A stretch of 64,000 nucleotides of DNA from Qipengyuania aestuarii (GCF_019711535.1 NZ_JAIGNP010000001.1:744001-808000), one strand, 5' to 3'; positions 55,464 to 63,655 are shown, counted from the stretch's first letter. The notes: generated by a model from the letters alone, not told the origin. Made by a program: numbers and translations.

Positions 55464-55517
55464 ATTCTCTGACCCTTCAAACTTCCAATTCGCGCTATAG
55501 CTGTTGCTGCTCGCCGA

Positions 55518-56420
55518 TCAATCGGTCCGCGGCATGATGCGCTTTTGCGGCGCGGTCCACCAAAGAAGAAGACCGGCCCCGATGATGATTGCTGCGCCGC
55601 ACAGCGTGATAATATCCGGAACATCGCCGAACCACCACCAACCCAATACCGTAGCCACCAGCATCTGGATATACGTAGTCGGGGCAATGGTCGCCGCCCC
55701 TGCCCGCTGGGTGCCGATATAAACCAGCCAGTGTGCGCTGCTGGCGGTGACAGCAACGAACGCGCAGCGTGCGATTATGGTCCAGTCCGGCATTGCGAGG
55801 CTTAGACTGTTCACACCGGAAAAGTGTCCGGCCGCGGCCGCGATCAGCAGCAAGGGCATGGCGACGATCTGTACATAAGCTTGCATCGACAGGGCACTGC
55901 CCTGCCCTACGCTGGCTCGATTGGCGATGATCATCAGCGCAAAGAACGTGGCAGACAGCAAAGGCAGAAGCGTAACGAGTCCCAATGCGGCAAGGTTGGG
56001 CCGCAATATGAGACCGACTCCGACCAACGCCGTAACCGATGCAATCCAGACGGCCGGCCGCACTTTTTCCCCGAGCAGAGGCGCGCTGAGCAGGGCGACA
56101 ATGACAGGAGAAACGAATGCGAGCGCCATCGCAGTGGCGAGCGGAAGAACGAAGATCGCCGAGAAAAAGCAGAGAGTTGCCGCCGCGAGGCAAAATCCGC
56201 GGGCAGCCTGCAAACGGGGATTGCGGGGACGAAAACCCTGCCTACCTTCCTTGATCGACAACAACGCCGATAGCCCAGCCGCTCCCAGAGCGAAGCGCAG
56301 CGCCGCGACACCCAGCGGCGAAAACTCACTCGCCATCGTTTTGATGACAGCGTCGCCAACGCTCAAGAGAGCGAAGCCGCATAGAGCAATGATGATGCCG
56401 CTTCGTTCGGAAGGCTGCAT
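55518..56420 (-). CDS. DMT family (EamA) transporter
   Basis: An integral membrane protein of 300 residues with ten hydrophobic helices in two EamA repeats (AALRFALGAAGLSALL, ATAMALAFVSPVIVALLSAPLLGEKV in the first; TTYIQMLVATVLGWWWFGDVPD in the second). ATG 56420 (MQPSERSG) was chosen because the first helix starts shortly after; the frame stays open to 56489. Possible substrates are metabolites or drugs, not resolvable. It may be cotranscribed with glmS. Confidence 0.85.
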   Translation of the reverse strand: MQPSERSGIIIALCGFALLSVGDAVIKTMASEFSPLGVAALRFALGAAGLSALLSIKEGRQGFRPRNPRLQAARGFCLAAATLCFFSAIFVLPLATAMALAFVSPVIVALLSAPLLGEKVRPAVWIASVTALVGVGLILRPNLAALGLVTLLPLLSATFFALMIIANRASVGQGSALSMQAYVQIVAMPLLLIAAAAGHFSGVNSLSLAMPDWTIIARCAFVAVTASSAHWLVYIGTQRAGAATIAPTTYIQMLVATVLGWWWFGDVPDIITLCGAAIIIGAGLLLWWTAPQKRIMPRTD

Positions 56421-56607
56421 GAATTCGAAAGTCTTTTTTCTGAAGGAAAGAGAATTTCGCCGCATTGCGGCAAAAGCCATTCCGTTCAAGTCCCAGGGTT
56501 AGGGAAAAATCAAGGTTTCCGATTTATTCACCAAAGATGCAAACGCGCTATTGCCCTTGGAGACCTAGGGCGCGGCGCATGGAAATATCGACGCTAAGGA
56601 TTAAGCG

Positions 56608-58134
56608 ATGAGTGCATTCGGGCGGAAGAACGGACCTGCAGGGATGGGCGCGGCAGCGCGGCCGCAGTTCGGCATCGCTCGCCCGATGTCCGGCGGTGCC
56701 AGCGCGGAAAAAGGGCCGCTACGGGAAAAGGGCGGCGAACAGTTCCCGCCTCTCCCCCAGGACGCGCCCCCTCCCGGTGCTCCGGCGCAGGCACCGCAGA
56801 ACAGCGATGCCATGTCGCGCCTCGACGAGCGGATGAACACGGTTCATTCTGGCGAATCCGAGGTAGGAGGCTTCGAAGCCTCGGTTCACAAGATCAAGGA
56901 GCAGGTTCTTCCCCGCCTCCTCGAACGTGTGGATCCTGAAGCCGCCTCGACCCTCACGAAAGATGAACTGTCGGAGGAATTCCGTCCGATCATCATGGAA
57001 GTGCTGGCCGATCTCAAGGTCACTCTCAATCGCCGTGAACAGTTCGCGCTGGAAAAGGTTCTGGTCGACGAACTGCTGGGCTTCGGTCCGCTGGAAGAAC
57101 TGCTGAACGATCCCGACGTTACCGATATCATGGTCAATGGCCCCGACCAGACCTATATCGAAAAGAAGGGCAAGCTGACCATCGCCCCCATTCGTTTCCG
57201 GGACGAGACTCATCTTTTCCAGATCGCCCAGCGAATAGTGAACCAGGTTGGTCGCCGCGTCGATCAAACAACGCCGCTGGCCGACGCCCGCCTCAAGGAC
57301 GGCAGCCGTGTGAACGTGATCGTGCCGCCGCTCTCGCTAAAGGGCACGGCCATCTCGATCCGTAAGTTCTCCGAGAAGCCGATTACGCTCGACATGCTCC
57401 AGGGCTTCGGTTCGATGAGCGAGAAGATGTGTACGGCGCTCAAGATCGCCGGCGCCTGCCGCATGAACATCGTCATCTCGGGCGGTACGGGTTCGGGTAA
57501 GACGACCATGCTCAACGCCCTATCGAAGATGATTGACCCGGGCGAACGCGTGCTGACGATTGAGGACGCCGCCGAACTTCGTCTGCAACAGCCCCACTGG
57601 CTGCCCCTCGAAACGCGTCCGCCGAACCTTGAAGGCCAAGGCGCCATCACCATCGGCGACCTCGTGAAGAACGCCCTGCGTATGCGCCCTGACCGGATCA
57701 TCCTGGGCGAAATTCGCGGCGCGGAGTGTTTCGACCTACTCGCCGCCATGAACACCGGCCACGATGGTTCGATGTGTACGCTTCACGCCAACAGTCCGCG
57801 CGAATGCCTGGGCCGTATGGAAAACATGATCCTGATGGGCGACATCAAGATTCCCAAGGAAGCCATCAGCCGCCAGATCGCAGAATCGGTTGATCTCATC
57901 GTGCAGGTCAAACGTCTTCGCGACGGTTCGCGCCGCACGACCAACATCACCGAAGTCATCGGGATGGAGGGCGACGTCATCGTCACCCAGGAACTGTTCA
58001 AGTTCGAATATCTCGACGAAACCGACGATGGGAAGATCATCGGTGAGTTCCGGTCATCCGGTCTGCGCCCCTACACTCTGGAAAAAGCACGCCAGTTCGG
58101 GTTCGACCAAGCCTATCTAGAAGCCTGCCTCTAG
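56608..58134 (+). CDS. cpaF: CpaF family ATPase
   Basis: A Tad/Flp pilus-type secretion ATPase of 508 residues. The Pro/Gly-rich N-terminal tail leads to the N-terminal domain (KDELSEEFRPIIMEVLADL), then FGPLEELLNDPDVTDIMVNGP, Walker A SGGTGSGKTTMLNAL, the Asp box TIEDAAELRLQQPHW, Walker B RMRPDRIILGEIRGAECFD and the His box SMCTLHANSPRECLGRME. No cpaA-E or tadB-C genes are adjacent: upstream is a DMT transporter, downstream an AT-rich acyltransferase. It could serve a pilus locus elsewhere. Confidence 0.94.
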   Translation: MSAFGRKNGPAGMGAAARPQFGIARPMSGGASAEKGPLREKGGEQFPPLPQDAPPPGAPAQAPQNSDAMSRLDERMNTVHSGESEVGGFEASVHKIKEQVLPRLLERVDPEAASTLTKDELSEEFRPIIMEVLADLKVTLNRREQFALEKVLVDELLGFGPLEELLNDPDVTDIMVNGPDQTYIEKKGKLTIAPIRFRDETHLFQIAQRIVNQVGRRVDQTTPLADARLKDGSRVNVIVPPLSLKGTAISIRKFSEKPITLDMLQGFGSMSEKMCTALKIAGACRMNIVISGGTGSGKTTMLNALSKMIDPGERVLTIEDAAELRLQQPHWLPLETRPPNLEGQGAITIGDLVKNALRMRPDRIILGEIRGAECFDLLAAMNTGHDGSMCTLHANSPRECLGRMENMILMGDIKIPKEAISRQIAESVDLIVQVKRLRDGSRRTTNITEVIGMEGDVIVTQELFKFEYLDETDDGKIIGEFRSSGLRPYTLEKARQFGFDQAYLEACL

Positions 58135-58145
58135 CGTAATCAGTA

Positions 58146-59180
58146 ATGGCCTCCGAACCAAGAGCAAAAACTCAACGTATTCCAGAACTAGATGGTTTAA
58201 GAGGTTTGGCCGCGTTAGGTGTAGCGCTTTTTCATCTACGCATCTTTCTTGCTGGCGCACCAAATCCAGTCGCTTCCTTGCCTGGAGGGGAATGGATTCT
58301 TTTAAAAGGCTGGCATCTCGTCGATCTCTTTTTCGTTTTATCGGGCTTCATATTTGCTCATTGCTATTTGCGTCGTGGCCGGATGAGGGAGGACGTCGAT
58401 CTCGCAAAGTTCGCATGGGCACGAATAGCCAGGCTGGTTCCAGTTCATGTAGTGATCATCTGTTTTACAGGATTTATGCTGCGTTATGCTCCTAGCACGA
58501 CCTGGGCAAACTTTTCCCTGTCCTTATTCATGCTGCACGCATTCGTGCCAAAATTGGAACTGTTGAATCCTCCCGTTTGGTCGATCTCGGTAGAATTAAT
58601 TTGTTACGCACTTTTCGCCATATTAGCGATCACCGCAGGGCCCCGTCGCTTACCTCTTGCATGCACATTTTTAGCATTTACTGGCGCGTTTCTAATACTC
58701 AGTGAAATGTCGCCATACATCGGCCGCGGCCTTCTTGGCTTTTTCGTGGGATGCTTGGTCCAACAGCATGAGGAAAAACTCTCCTATATTCCGTGGGGAA
58801 TCCTCTCTCTTGCTGCACTATTTCCCTTCATTCTGGGATCTGCACTTCACTGGGTCATCGTCGAAACGCTAGTAAGTTGGCCTGCCATTCTGTTACTCGC
58901 TCCAAAAATCAGGCAGCTGCGGGGTGCGCCCTTGCAATGGTTGGGATCGCGTAGTTATGCAATTTATCTAGTGCATGTTCCGTTATTCCTGTTCTTCGGC
59001 TACTTAGCTTTGGACTTCCCAGTCGTTCCTACCAATTTCGCAGTTATCATCTGTCTAGCGACTGTCTTGCTGGTCGCTGACATTCTCCACCGAAACGTGG
59101 AAATTCCGATGCAACATAAATTGATCAACTGGACAGCGAACCGGAAACAATTTCCGCGAGAAAAGCGGTCTAACGGTTAA
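58146..59180 (+). CDS. Acyltransferase family protein (OafA/YrhL-like)
   Basis: A 344-residue integral membrane acyltransferase-3. The landmark is RIPELDGLRGLAALGVALFH, then LVDLFFVLSGFIFAHCYL and RIARLVPVH, with WSISVELICYALFA. About ten helices. These enzymes O-acetylate cell-surface sugars. The gene is visibly AT-richer than its neighbours and sits 11 bp after cpaF, suggesting later acquisition. It overlaps the small minus-strand gene by 4 nt at the end. Confidence 0.88.
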   Translation: MASEPRAKTQRIPELDGLRGLAALGVALFHLRIFLAGAPNPVASLPGGEWILLKGWHLVDLFFVLSGFIFAHCYLRRGRMREDVDLAKFAWARIARLVPVHVVIICFTGFMLRYAPSTTWANFSLSLFMLHAFVPKLELLNPPVWSISVELICYALFAILAITAGPRRLPLACTFLAFTGAFLILSEMSPYIGRGLLGFFVGCLVQQHEEKLSYIPWGILSLAALFPFILGSALHWVIVETLVSWPAILLLAPKIRQLRGAPLQWLGSRSYAIYLVHVPLFLFFGYLALDFPVVPTNFAVIICLATVLLVADILHRNVEIPMQHKLINWTANRKQFPREKRSNG

Positions 59181-59401
59181 GCTCTCAAAATACTTGGGAT
59201 CGCGACTGCCAGAAGGCCTCCGCCAATCACCGCGAAGGTCAAGAACAGTCCGGTCCATGGCATCCAGCCGATGCGGTCTATGCGCGCCCGCCGATTGCGG
59301 CGGCGATCCATGATCAACGTAAAAGCGGCAAGGCCCAGAAAAGCCACCCCCCACATGGCGAGAATATCTGCGTCGCTGGCGAAGGTTAGAAACTCGTGCA
59401 T
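59177..59401 (-). CDS. Small membrane hypothetical protein
   Basis: A 74-residue protein with two predicted membrane helices (about 12-30 and 48-70) joined by an Arg-rich loop (DRRRNRRARIDR). No family recognised. Coding is plausible from the regular hydrophobic pattern and lack of a better frame. It ends inside the acyltransferase stop region. Confidence 0.55.
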   Translation of the reverse strand: MHEFLTFASDADILAMWGVAFLGLAAFTLIMDRRRNRRARIDRIGWMPWTGLFLTFAVIGGGLLAVAIPSILRA

Positions 59402-59463
59402 CGGCGCGCCATATGGTGTGGCCGAGATACCGCGCCAAGTCCGCTTTTCGCCTTTTCCCAGGT

Positions 59464-59488
59464 GGAACGCGTTTCATGGCAAGGCGTT
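59464..59488 (+). promoter_or_regulatory. EcfG-type general-stress promoter before the entericidin genes
   Basis: GGAAC (59464-59468) and CGTT (59485-59488) are separated by exactly 16 bp, a perfect match to the alphaproteobacterial sigma-EcfG consensus GGAAC-N16/17-CGTT. The -10 ends 47 bp before the first entericidin ATG, leaving room for a leader with a Shine-Dalgarno (GGAAGGAA). Confidence 0.7.
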
Positions 59489-59535
59489 GTTAAGCCTCAG
59501 AAGGCCACCAACAGGTTCTTCGGGAAGGAACACCG

Positions 59536-59667
59536 ATGATCAAGAAACTCTTACTCGCGTTTGGCGTAACCTCGATCGCTTTAACGGCAGCCGCTTGCAA
59601 CACCGTAAAAGGCGTAGGCAAGGACATCGAATCGGTCGGCAATGCCGGTGAAAACGCGATCGACTAA
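59536..59667 (+). CDS. Entericidin A/B family lipoprotein (copy 1)
   Basis: A 43-residue lipoprotein too short for most gene finders. The signal (MIKKLLLAFGVTSIALTAAAC) ends at the acylated Cys, then NTVKGVGKDIESVGNAGENAID, which is the entericidin pattern. GGAAGGAA lies just upstream. It is followed 12 bp later by a paralogue. Entericidins are small envelope proteins often induced in stationary phase and stress; an EcfG-type promoter lies upstream. Confidence 0.9.
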   Translation: MIKKLLLAFGVTSIALTAAACNTVKGVGKDIESVGNAGENAID

Positions 59668-59679
59668 GGAACGATCCGA

Positions 59680-59811
59680 ATGACCAGAAAACTGACCCTT
59701 CTTATCTCTGCTTTGACCATGTCGGTGGTGGTGGCCGGCTGCAACACGGTCAAGGGCCTGGGCGAAGACATCCAGTCTGTCGGCCGCGCCGGAGAAGAAG
59801 CGATCAACTGA
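59680..59811 (+). CDS. Entericidin A/B family lipoprotein (copy 2)
   Basis: A 43-residue paralogue of the preceding gene. The signal (MTRKLTLLISALTMSVVVAGC) ends in a standard AGC lipobox, then NTVKGLGEDIQSVGRAGEEAIN. Relative to copy 1 the mature part is conserved (CNTVKG, D-I-x-SVG, AGExAI). Both copies are likely expressed from the same stress promoter and end at the terminator at 59834-59870. Confidence 0.9.
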   Translation: MTRKLTLLISALTMSVVVAGCNTVKGLGEDIQSVGRAGEEAIN

Positions 59812-59833
59812 GGGCTACATTTCGGTTGTCAGG

Positions 59834-59870
59834 AAACGCCCGCCCTAACCGGCGGGCGTTTTGTTTTTGT
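59834..59870. terminator. Strong intrinsic terminator, overlapping the DUF938 3' end
   Basis: Stem AAACGCCCGCC (59834-59844) / GGCGGGCGTTT (59851-59861) with a 6-nt loop, then TTTTGTTTTT (59859-59868). It ends the entericidin transcript. The last codons of the convergent DUF938 gene (stop at 59845) are encoded through the downstream arm and T-run. Confidence 0.9.
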
Positions 59871-60468
59871 GATTTGAGTTCTTGCGATACACGATCATCA
59901 GATTGTTGGCCGGCATTTGATATCGCGCAGTGCGTTCGAAATCGGTGGCTTTTGCGACCACATCCACAGCGCCAAGTCGGCGGATTCCCCATTCCGCACT
60001 TCGGCGCTTGAGATCAGCATCGAATGCCAGGTTGGACAGGGCTGTTTCCACATGCTCTTCCAGAAATGGGCCGTATAAGATGAGCGGCTCACCATCCTGG
60101 AGAGTGTCGGCTGCACCGCGAAACAAGCCCAGCGTTGCTTCCCAGGGAGAGATGTGGATCATGTTGATGCAAACAAGCGCATCAGCAGCTTTTACTGGCC
60201 AGTTGGACATGCGGGCATCCAGTTGCAATGGCTCGAGCAGGTTGGGAAGCCCTTGCTCCTTTGCCCATGCCGCGGCAGATGTGAGTGCTTCCAGATCGGG
60301 ATCGGTTGGCTGCCAGCGGATCGAAGCGAAACGATGCGCCATGAAGACAGCATGTTCGCCGGTGCCGCTGGCGATTTCGAGTACCAGGCCGCTTTTCGGC
60401 AGTTCCTTGTCCAGAACTTCCGCAATGGGTTGCGAGTTACGAGCGACAGCGGGAGAAACACGCTTCAC
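59845..60468 (-). CDS. DUF938 protein, SAM-dependent methyltransferase-like
   Basis: A 207-residue protein of the DUF938 family. The class I methyltransferase motif I is LVLEIASGTGEHAVF, with ADALVCINMIHISPWEATLG and PLILYGPF further on. The substrate is unknown. Its C-terminal tail (NSNHKNKTPAG) is encoded by the terminator shared with the entericidin genes. It sits 4 bp after the ABA4-like gene and likely belongs to the dgt operon. Confidence 0.88.
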   Translation of the reverse strand: MKRVSPAVARNSQPIAEVLDKELPKSGLVLEIASGTGEHAVFMAHRFASIRWQPTDPDLEALTSAAAWAKEQGLPNLLEPLQLDARMSNWPVKAADALVCINMIHISPWEATLGLFRGAADTLQDGEPLILYGPFLEEHVETALSNLAFDADLKRRSAEWGIRRLGAVDVVAKATDFERTARYQMPANNLMIVYRKNSNHKNKTPAG

Positions 60469-60472
60469 GCGG

Positions 60473-60946
60473 TCATCCCCTTGGTATCCGGATATTGCTT
60501 CTCACTCCGCCCTTTCTCGCTCGCCGTTCACGTATGATCAGCCACAAAAGAAGGCCGAATGGACCAGCGAGGAAAGTCGCGAGAAGGATGGGGGCCTGCA
60601 CCCAGCGTCCAAAAGCCTTCGCATCGGCATCGCGGGCTATCCAGATGCCGACAAACAGGTCGAACGCCAGGTAATGTATCCATCCGATCGTGACCCCGGC
60701 GTCCGTTGCGAAGATGGAACGTACTCCCTCGATCGAACCGAAATCCATGCCTGAACCGCTTCCGCCAGATGTCTGGAGCACTCCGCTGAGAATGCCCGCC
60801 AAGGCGGCAGTATAGGCGAAGCTAAGCAGGCCAACGCCGAGATAAAGTGCAGCTGAAAGAAGGGCGGGCCAACGAGGCAGAATTATCAGGCCAGCCCACA
60901 TGATCAATGCGAGCAGATTAGCTGCTGAGAAAAGACTGTCCCACAT
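60473..60946 (-). CDS. ABA4-like family membrane protein
   Basis: A 157-residue integral membrane protein with four helices and the ABA4-like (DUF4281) landmarks LFSAANLLALIMWAGLIILP and WIHYLAFDLFVGIWIARDA. Plant ABA4 is required for neoxanthin formation, and bacterial homologues are frequent in carotenoid-producing sphingomonads, but their activity is not established. It lies between an NAD-binding protein and the DUF938 gene on the same strand. Confidence 0.85.
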   Translation of the reverse strand: MWDSLFSAANLLALIMWAGLIILPRWPALLSAALYLGVGLLSFAYTAALAGILSGVLQTSGGSGSGMDFGSIEGVRSIFATDAGVTIGWIHYLAFDLFVGIWIARDADAKAFGRWVQAPILLATFLAGPFGLLLWLIIRERRARKGGVRSNIRIPRG

Positions 60947-60957
60947 AGCGATCCCCC

Positions 60958-61653
60958 TCAGGTCTCGACCAACGCGGGGAGCGAGTGTGCCGCCCGCATG
61001 ATTGCATCGTTGTCATGGACAAACCGCCCCCTTGCCGCACGCTTCGCCAGCGACACAGCGGCTTTTGCGACCAATTCGGCATCGATGCCGCGATACTGGC
61101 GATATTTGCCATGCATCAGAAGGTTCGCGATCGGAGATACGGCGATGCCCATCCTCTCAGCTGTGCGGCGATCGTTGTCGCGCCTTCCGAGAAGAAGTCC
61201 GGGGCGAAGAATATCGAGCCGGTTGAAACGCAGGCGGGTGAGGTCCCGCTCCACTTCGCCTTTCACCCGAAGATAGAAGGTCTTCGAGGCAGGGTCCGCG
61301 CCAACCGAACTTACATGGACGAAGCGTTCCACTCCGTTATCCAGCGCTGCTTTCGCAGTATTCAACACGAGTTCCTGATCCACCGCGCGAAATGCCGCCT
61401 CATCTTCGCCCGCCTTTTTCCACGTGGTTCCCAACGTGCAAATCACCGCCTTGGGCCTGAGGGCTTCGAATATTTCAGACCACTTGCACGGATCGGCGAC
61501 GAAATATTCGATCCTGATGCCATGCGGGAGATTGGCCTCCCGCCGGGCAACTGCCTGAATACGGACGTCTTCCCGGCCCACACAGGCTTCGAGAACCTTG
61601 CCGCCAACCAGTCCGGTCGCCCCAACAAGACAGATCCGCAGGGCGTCAGACAT
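60958..61653 (-). CDS. NAD(P)H-binding, NmrA/HTATIP2-like protein
   Basis: A 231-residue Rossmann protein. The dinucleotide loop is CLVGATGLVGGKVLE. KAVICTLGTTWKKAGEDEAAFRAVD resembles the HTATIP2/YbjT-like atypical SDR subgroup, with FVHVSSVGAD. The catalytic Tyr lies in FYLRVKGEVER. ATG 61653 (MSDALRIC) was chosen over 61680. It overlaps dgt by 8 nt. Substrate unknown. Confidence 0.87.
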   Translation of the reverse strand: MSDALRICLVGATGLVGGKVLEACVGREDVRIQAVARREANLPHGIRIEYFVADPCKWSEIFEALRPKAVICTLGTTWKKAGEDEAAFRAVDQELVLNTAKAALDNGVERFVHVSSVGADPASKTFYLRVKGEVERDLTRLRFNRLDILRPGLLLGRRDNDRRTAERMGIAVSPIANLLMHGKYRQYRGIDAELVAKAAVSLAKRAARGRFVHDNDAIMRAAHSLPALVET

Positions 61654-62806
61654 TCGAGAGACCTTCCGGCGCGCGCCCATAGATCTTGCGGCACTGGTCG
61701 ATCGCGAAACGGTCGGTCATGCCCGCGATAAAATCGGCGATGTGGCGACTTTTCTCCGGTTCGCGGGTGGGTAATCTTTCGAACCAGTCGTCGGGCATGG
61801 TGCTGGGATCCTGCTGATAGGCCACGAATAGCCGTGCGACGACGTCGCGCGCCTTTTCCGCCGTGGCGATCTGTTCCGCGTGGTAATAGAGGCGATCATA
61901 CATGAATTTCTTAAGGCGACGCTCTTCATCGGCCAGATCGGGCGAAAATCCGGCCAGCTGACGACCCGCGCCACGGATCTGCGCAATATCGCCCATCCCC
62001 GACACATTCGCGCGGGTATGGTGGATGACGTCGTTGACCATCAGCCCGATCTGGCTTCGGATCAGTTCGCGCAGCTGGATGTCCCGCGCCACATGCGGGA
62101 AGCGCCGCTCGACCTTGCGGAATTGGTCGGCGAGGAAATCGAGCTCCATCAGGTCGTCGAGATCGAGAAAGCCTGCCCTCAGGCCATCGTCGATATCGTG
62201 GTTGTCATAGGCAATGTCGTCGGCAACCGCTGCAACCTGCGCCTCGAGCGAAGGCCATTCACCCAGCTCCAGCGGGAACGCCCGATCGACTTCGGCCAGT
62301 GCCCAGTTCGGCGTTGCGACCGGGCCATTGTGCTTTGCCATACCTTCCAGCATTTCCCAGGTCAGGTTCAGCCCGACGCGTTCGGGATAGGGGCTTTCGA
62401 GCCGCGCAAGCGTGCGGATGCCGTGGGCGTTGTGATCATAGCCACCGGCATGGCTCATGGCCTCTTCCAGCGCTTTCTCGCCCGCATGGCCGAATGGCGG
62501 ATGGCCGATGTCGTGCGCCAGGCAAAGCGCCTCGGTCAGATCCTCGTCCAGCCCGAGTTCGCGGGCGATGACCCGCCCGATCTGCGCCACCTCTATGCTA
62601 TGGGTGAGGCGGGTGCGATAGTGATCGCCGTCCGGAGCGACGAAGACTTGGGTCTTGGAGCGCAGCCTGCGGAAGGCGATCGAATGGATGATTCGGTCAC
62701 GATCGCGCTGGAATTCGCTGCGCGGTCCGCGCGCGCCATCGCGGTCTTCGGCGAATTCGCGTCCGCGCGATGAGGCGGGATCGGCGGCGTAAGGGGCTTT
62801 GTGCAT
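61646..62806 (-). CDS. dgt: Deoxyguanosinetriphosphate triphosphohydrolase-like protein
   Basis: An HD-domain dNTP triphosphohydrolase of 386 residues. The HD motif is in LCLAHDIGHPPFGHAGEKAL, with HSIEVAQIGR before it and DDIAYDNHDIDDGLR after it. These enzymes split dNTPs to nucleoside and triphosphate and control dNTP pools. The operon order is dgt, NAD-binding, ABA4-like, DUF938. A LexA-type box and interlocking repeats precede the start by about 40 bp. Confidence 0.95.
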   Translation of the reverse strand: MHKAPYAADPASSRGREFAEDRDGARGPRSEFQRDRDRIIHSIAFRRLRSKTQVFVAPDGDHYRTRLTHSIEVAQIGRVIARELGLDEDLTEALCLAHDIGHPPFGHAGEKALEEAMSHAGGYDHNAHGIRTLARLESPYPERVGLNLTWEMLEGMAKHNGPVATPNWALAEVDRAFPLELGEWPSLEAQVAAVADDIAYDNHDIDDGLRAGFLDLDDLMELDFLADQFRKVERRFPHVARDIQLRELIRSQIGLMVNDVIHHTRANVSGMGDIAQIRGAGRQLAGFSPDLADEERRLKKFMYDRLYYHAEQIATAEKARDVVARLFVAYQQDPSTMPDDWFERLPTREPEKSRHIADFIAGMTDRFAIDQCRKIYGRAPEGLSNV

Positions 62807-62845
62807 CTGCGAGGGGGCTTAGGTCACCCGATTCCCCGCGACAAC

Positions 62846-62890
62846 GTGAACGAAAAGCGAACCTTCCCGCTTTTCGGCAGGAAGGTTCAC
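62846..62890. repeat. Interlocking inverted repeats upstream of dgt
   Basis: GAAAAGCG (62852-62859) can pair with CGCTTTTC (62868-62875), and GAACCTTCC (62859-62867) with GGAAGGTTC (62880-62888). An outer pair GTGAAC (62846-62851) / GTTCAC (62885-62890) is also complementary. The first two stems cross each other, so they are mutually exclusive or form a pseudoknot. No T-run follows on the minus strand. Confidence 0.65.
62848..62862 (-). promoter_or_regulatory. LexA-type box (GTTC-N7-GTTC) upstream of dgt
   Basis: On the minus strand GTTCGCTTTTCGTTC, a perfect GTTC-N7-GTTC with a T-rich centre, the SOS-box form of alphaproteobacteria. It ends 41 bp before the dgt ATG, a normal operator distance. 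Confidence 0.55.
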
Positions 62891-62912
62891 ACGATCGGGC
62901 AAAAGCGTAGGT

Positions 62913-63602
62913 CTAGCCGAAGATCCAGTCGGTCGCGGCGCGGCAGTGGATATCGGTGGAATCGAACACCGGCAGCACATTGGCATCGGTATCGACGACC
63001 AGTTCGAGCTCGGTGCAGGCAAGCACGATGGCATCCGCCCCCTGCTTATCCTTCATGGTGATCACGCTCTTGAGCGCGCGTTCCGCATCGCGCGTCACCC
63101 GGCCCAGCATCAGTTCCTTGTAGATGATGCCATCGACCAATTCGACATCGCCCGGATCGGGCGGCAGCAGGTCCACGCCGTGCGAGACCAGCCGCTGGCG
63201 ATACCAGCTTTCGGTCATCACGTAGCGCGTGCCCAGCAGTGCGGCGCTTTCGCAATTCGCCTCGGCCATCGCTTCGCCCACCGCATCGGCGATGTGGATG
63301 ACCGGGATCGAGATCCCTTCGGCCACGCGGTCATAGACCTTGTGCATGGTGTTTGCCGCGATCACGAGCCCTTCGGCACCGGCCGCTTCCAGCTTGCGCG
63401 CGCTTTCGACCAGGATCGAGGCGACCCCGTCCCAGTCATCGGAATTCTTGGCCGCTGCGATCCGCGAATAGTCCAGACTTTCAATGACCAAAGGCGCGCT
63501 GGCCATCGGCTGTGCCCGTTGCTGGACCAGCTTGTTGATGCGTTCGTAATAGGCGCGGGTGGAAATCCAGCTCATCCCGCCGATGAGACCCAATGTGCGC
63601 AA
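62913..63602 (-). CDS. Aspartate/glutamate racemase family protein
   Basis: A 229-residue racemase-like protein. The start is TTG 63602 (RTLGLIGGMSW) with GAAGGGAG 7 nt upstream, preferred to the TTG 18 nt further out. The second catalytic Cys is present in VLACTELELVV. At the first catalytic position the motif reads IAANTMHKV, where classical racemases have Cys before N-T and the E. coli YgeA-like group has Thr; here it is Ala. It may racemise with a single base, act only one way or have another role. Confidence 0.85.
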   Translation of the reverse strand: MRTLGLIGGMSWISTRAYYERINKLVQQRAQPMASAPLVIESLDYSRIAAAKNSDDWDGVASILVESARKLEAAGAEGLVIAANTMHKVYDRVAEGISIPVIHIADAVGEAMAEANCESAALLGTRYVMTESWYRQRLVSHGVDLLPPDPGDVELVDGIIYKELMLGRVTRDAERALKSVITMKDKQGADAIVLACTELELVVDTDANVLPVFDSTDIHCRAATDWIFG

Positions 63603-63655
63603 AGTCCGCGCTCCCTTCAATCGTGTTTAGCCGCCCCCTGTGCGGCCCCTCATGT

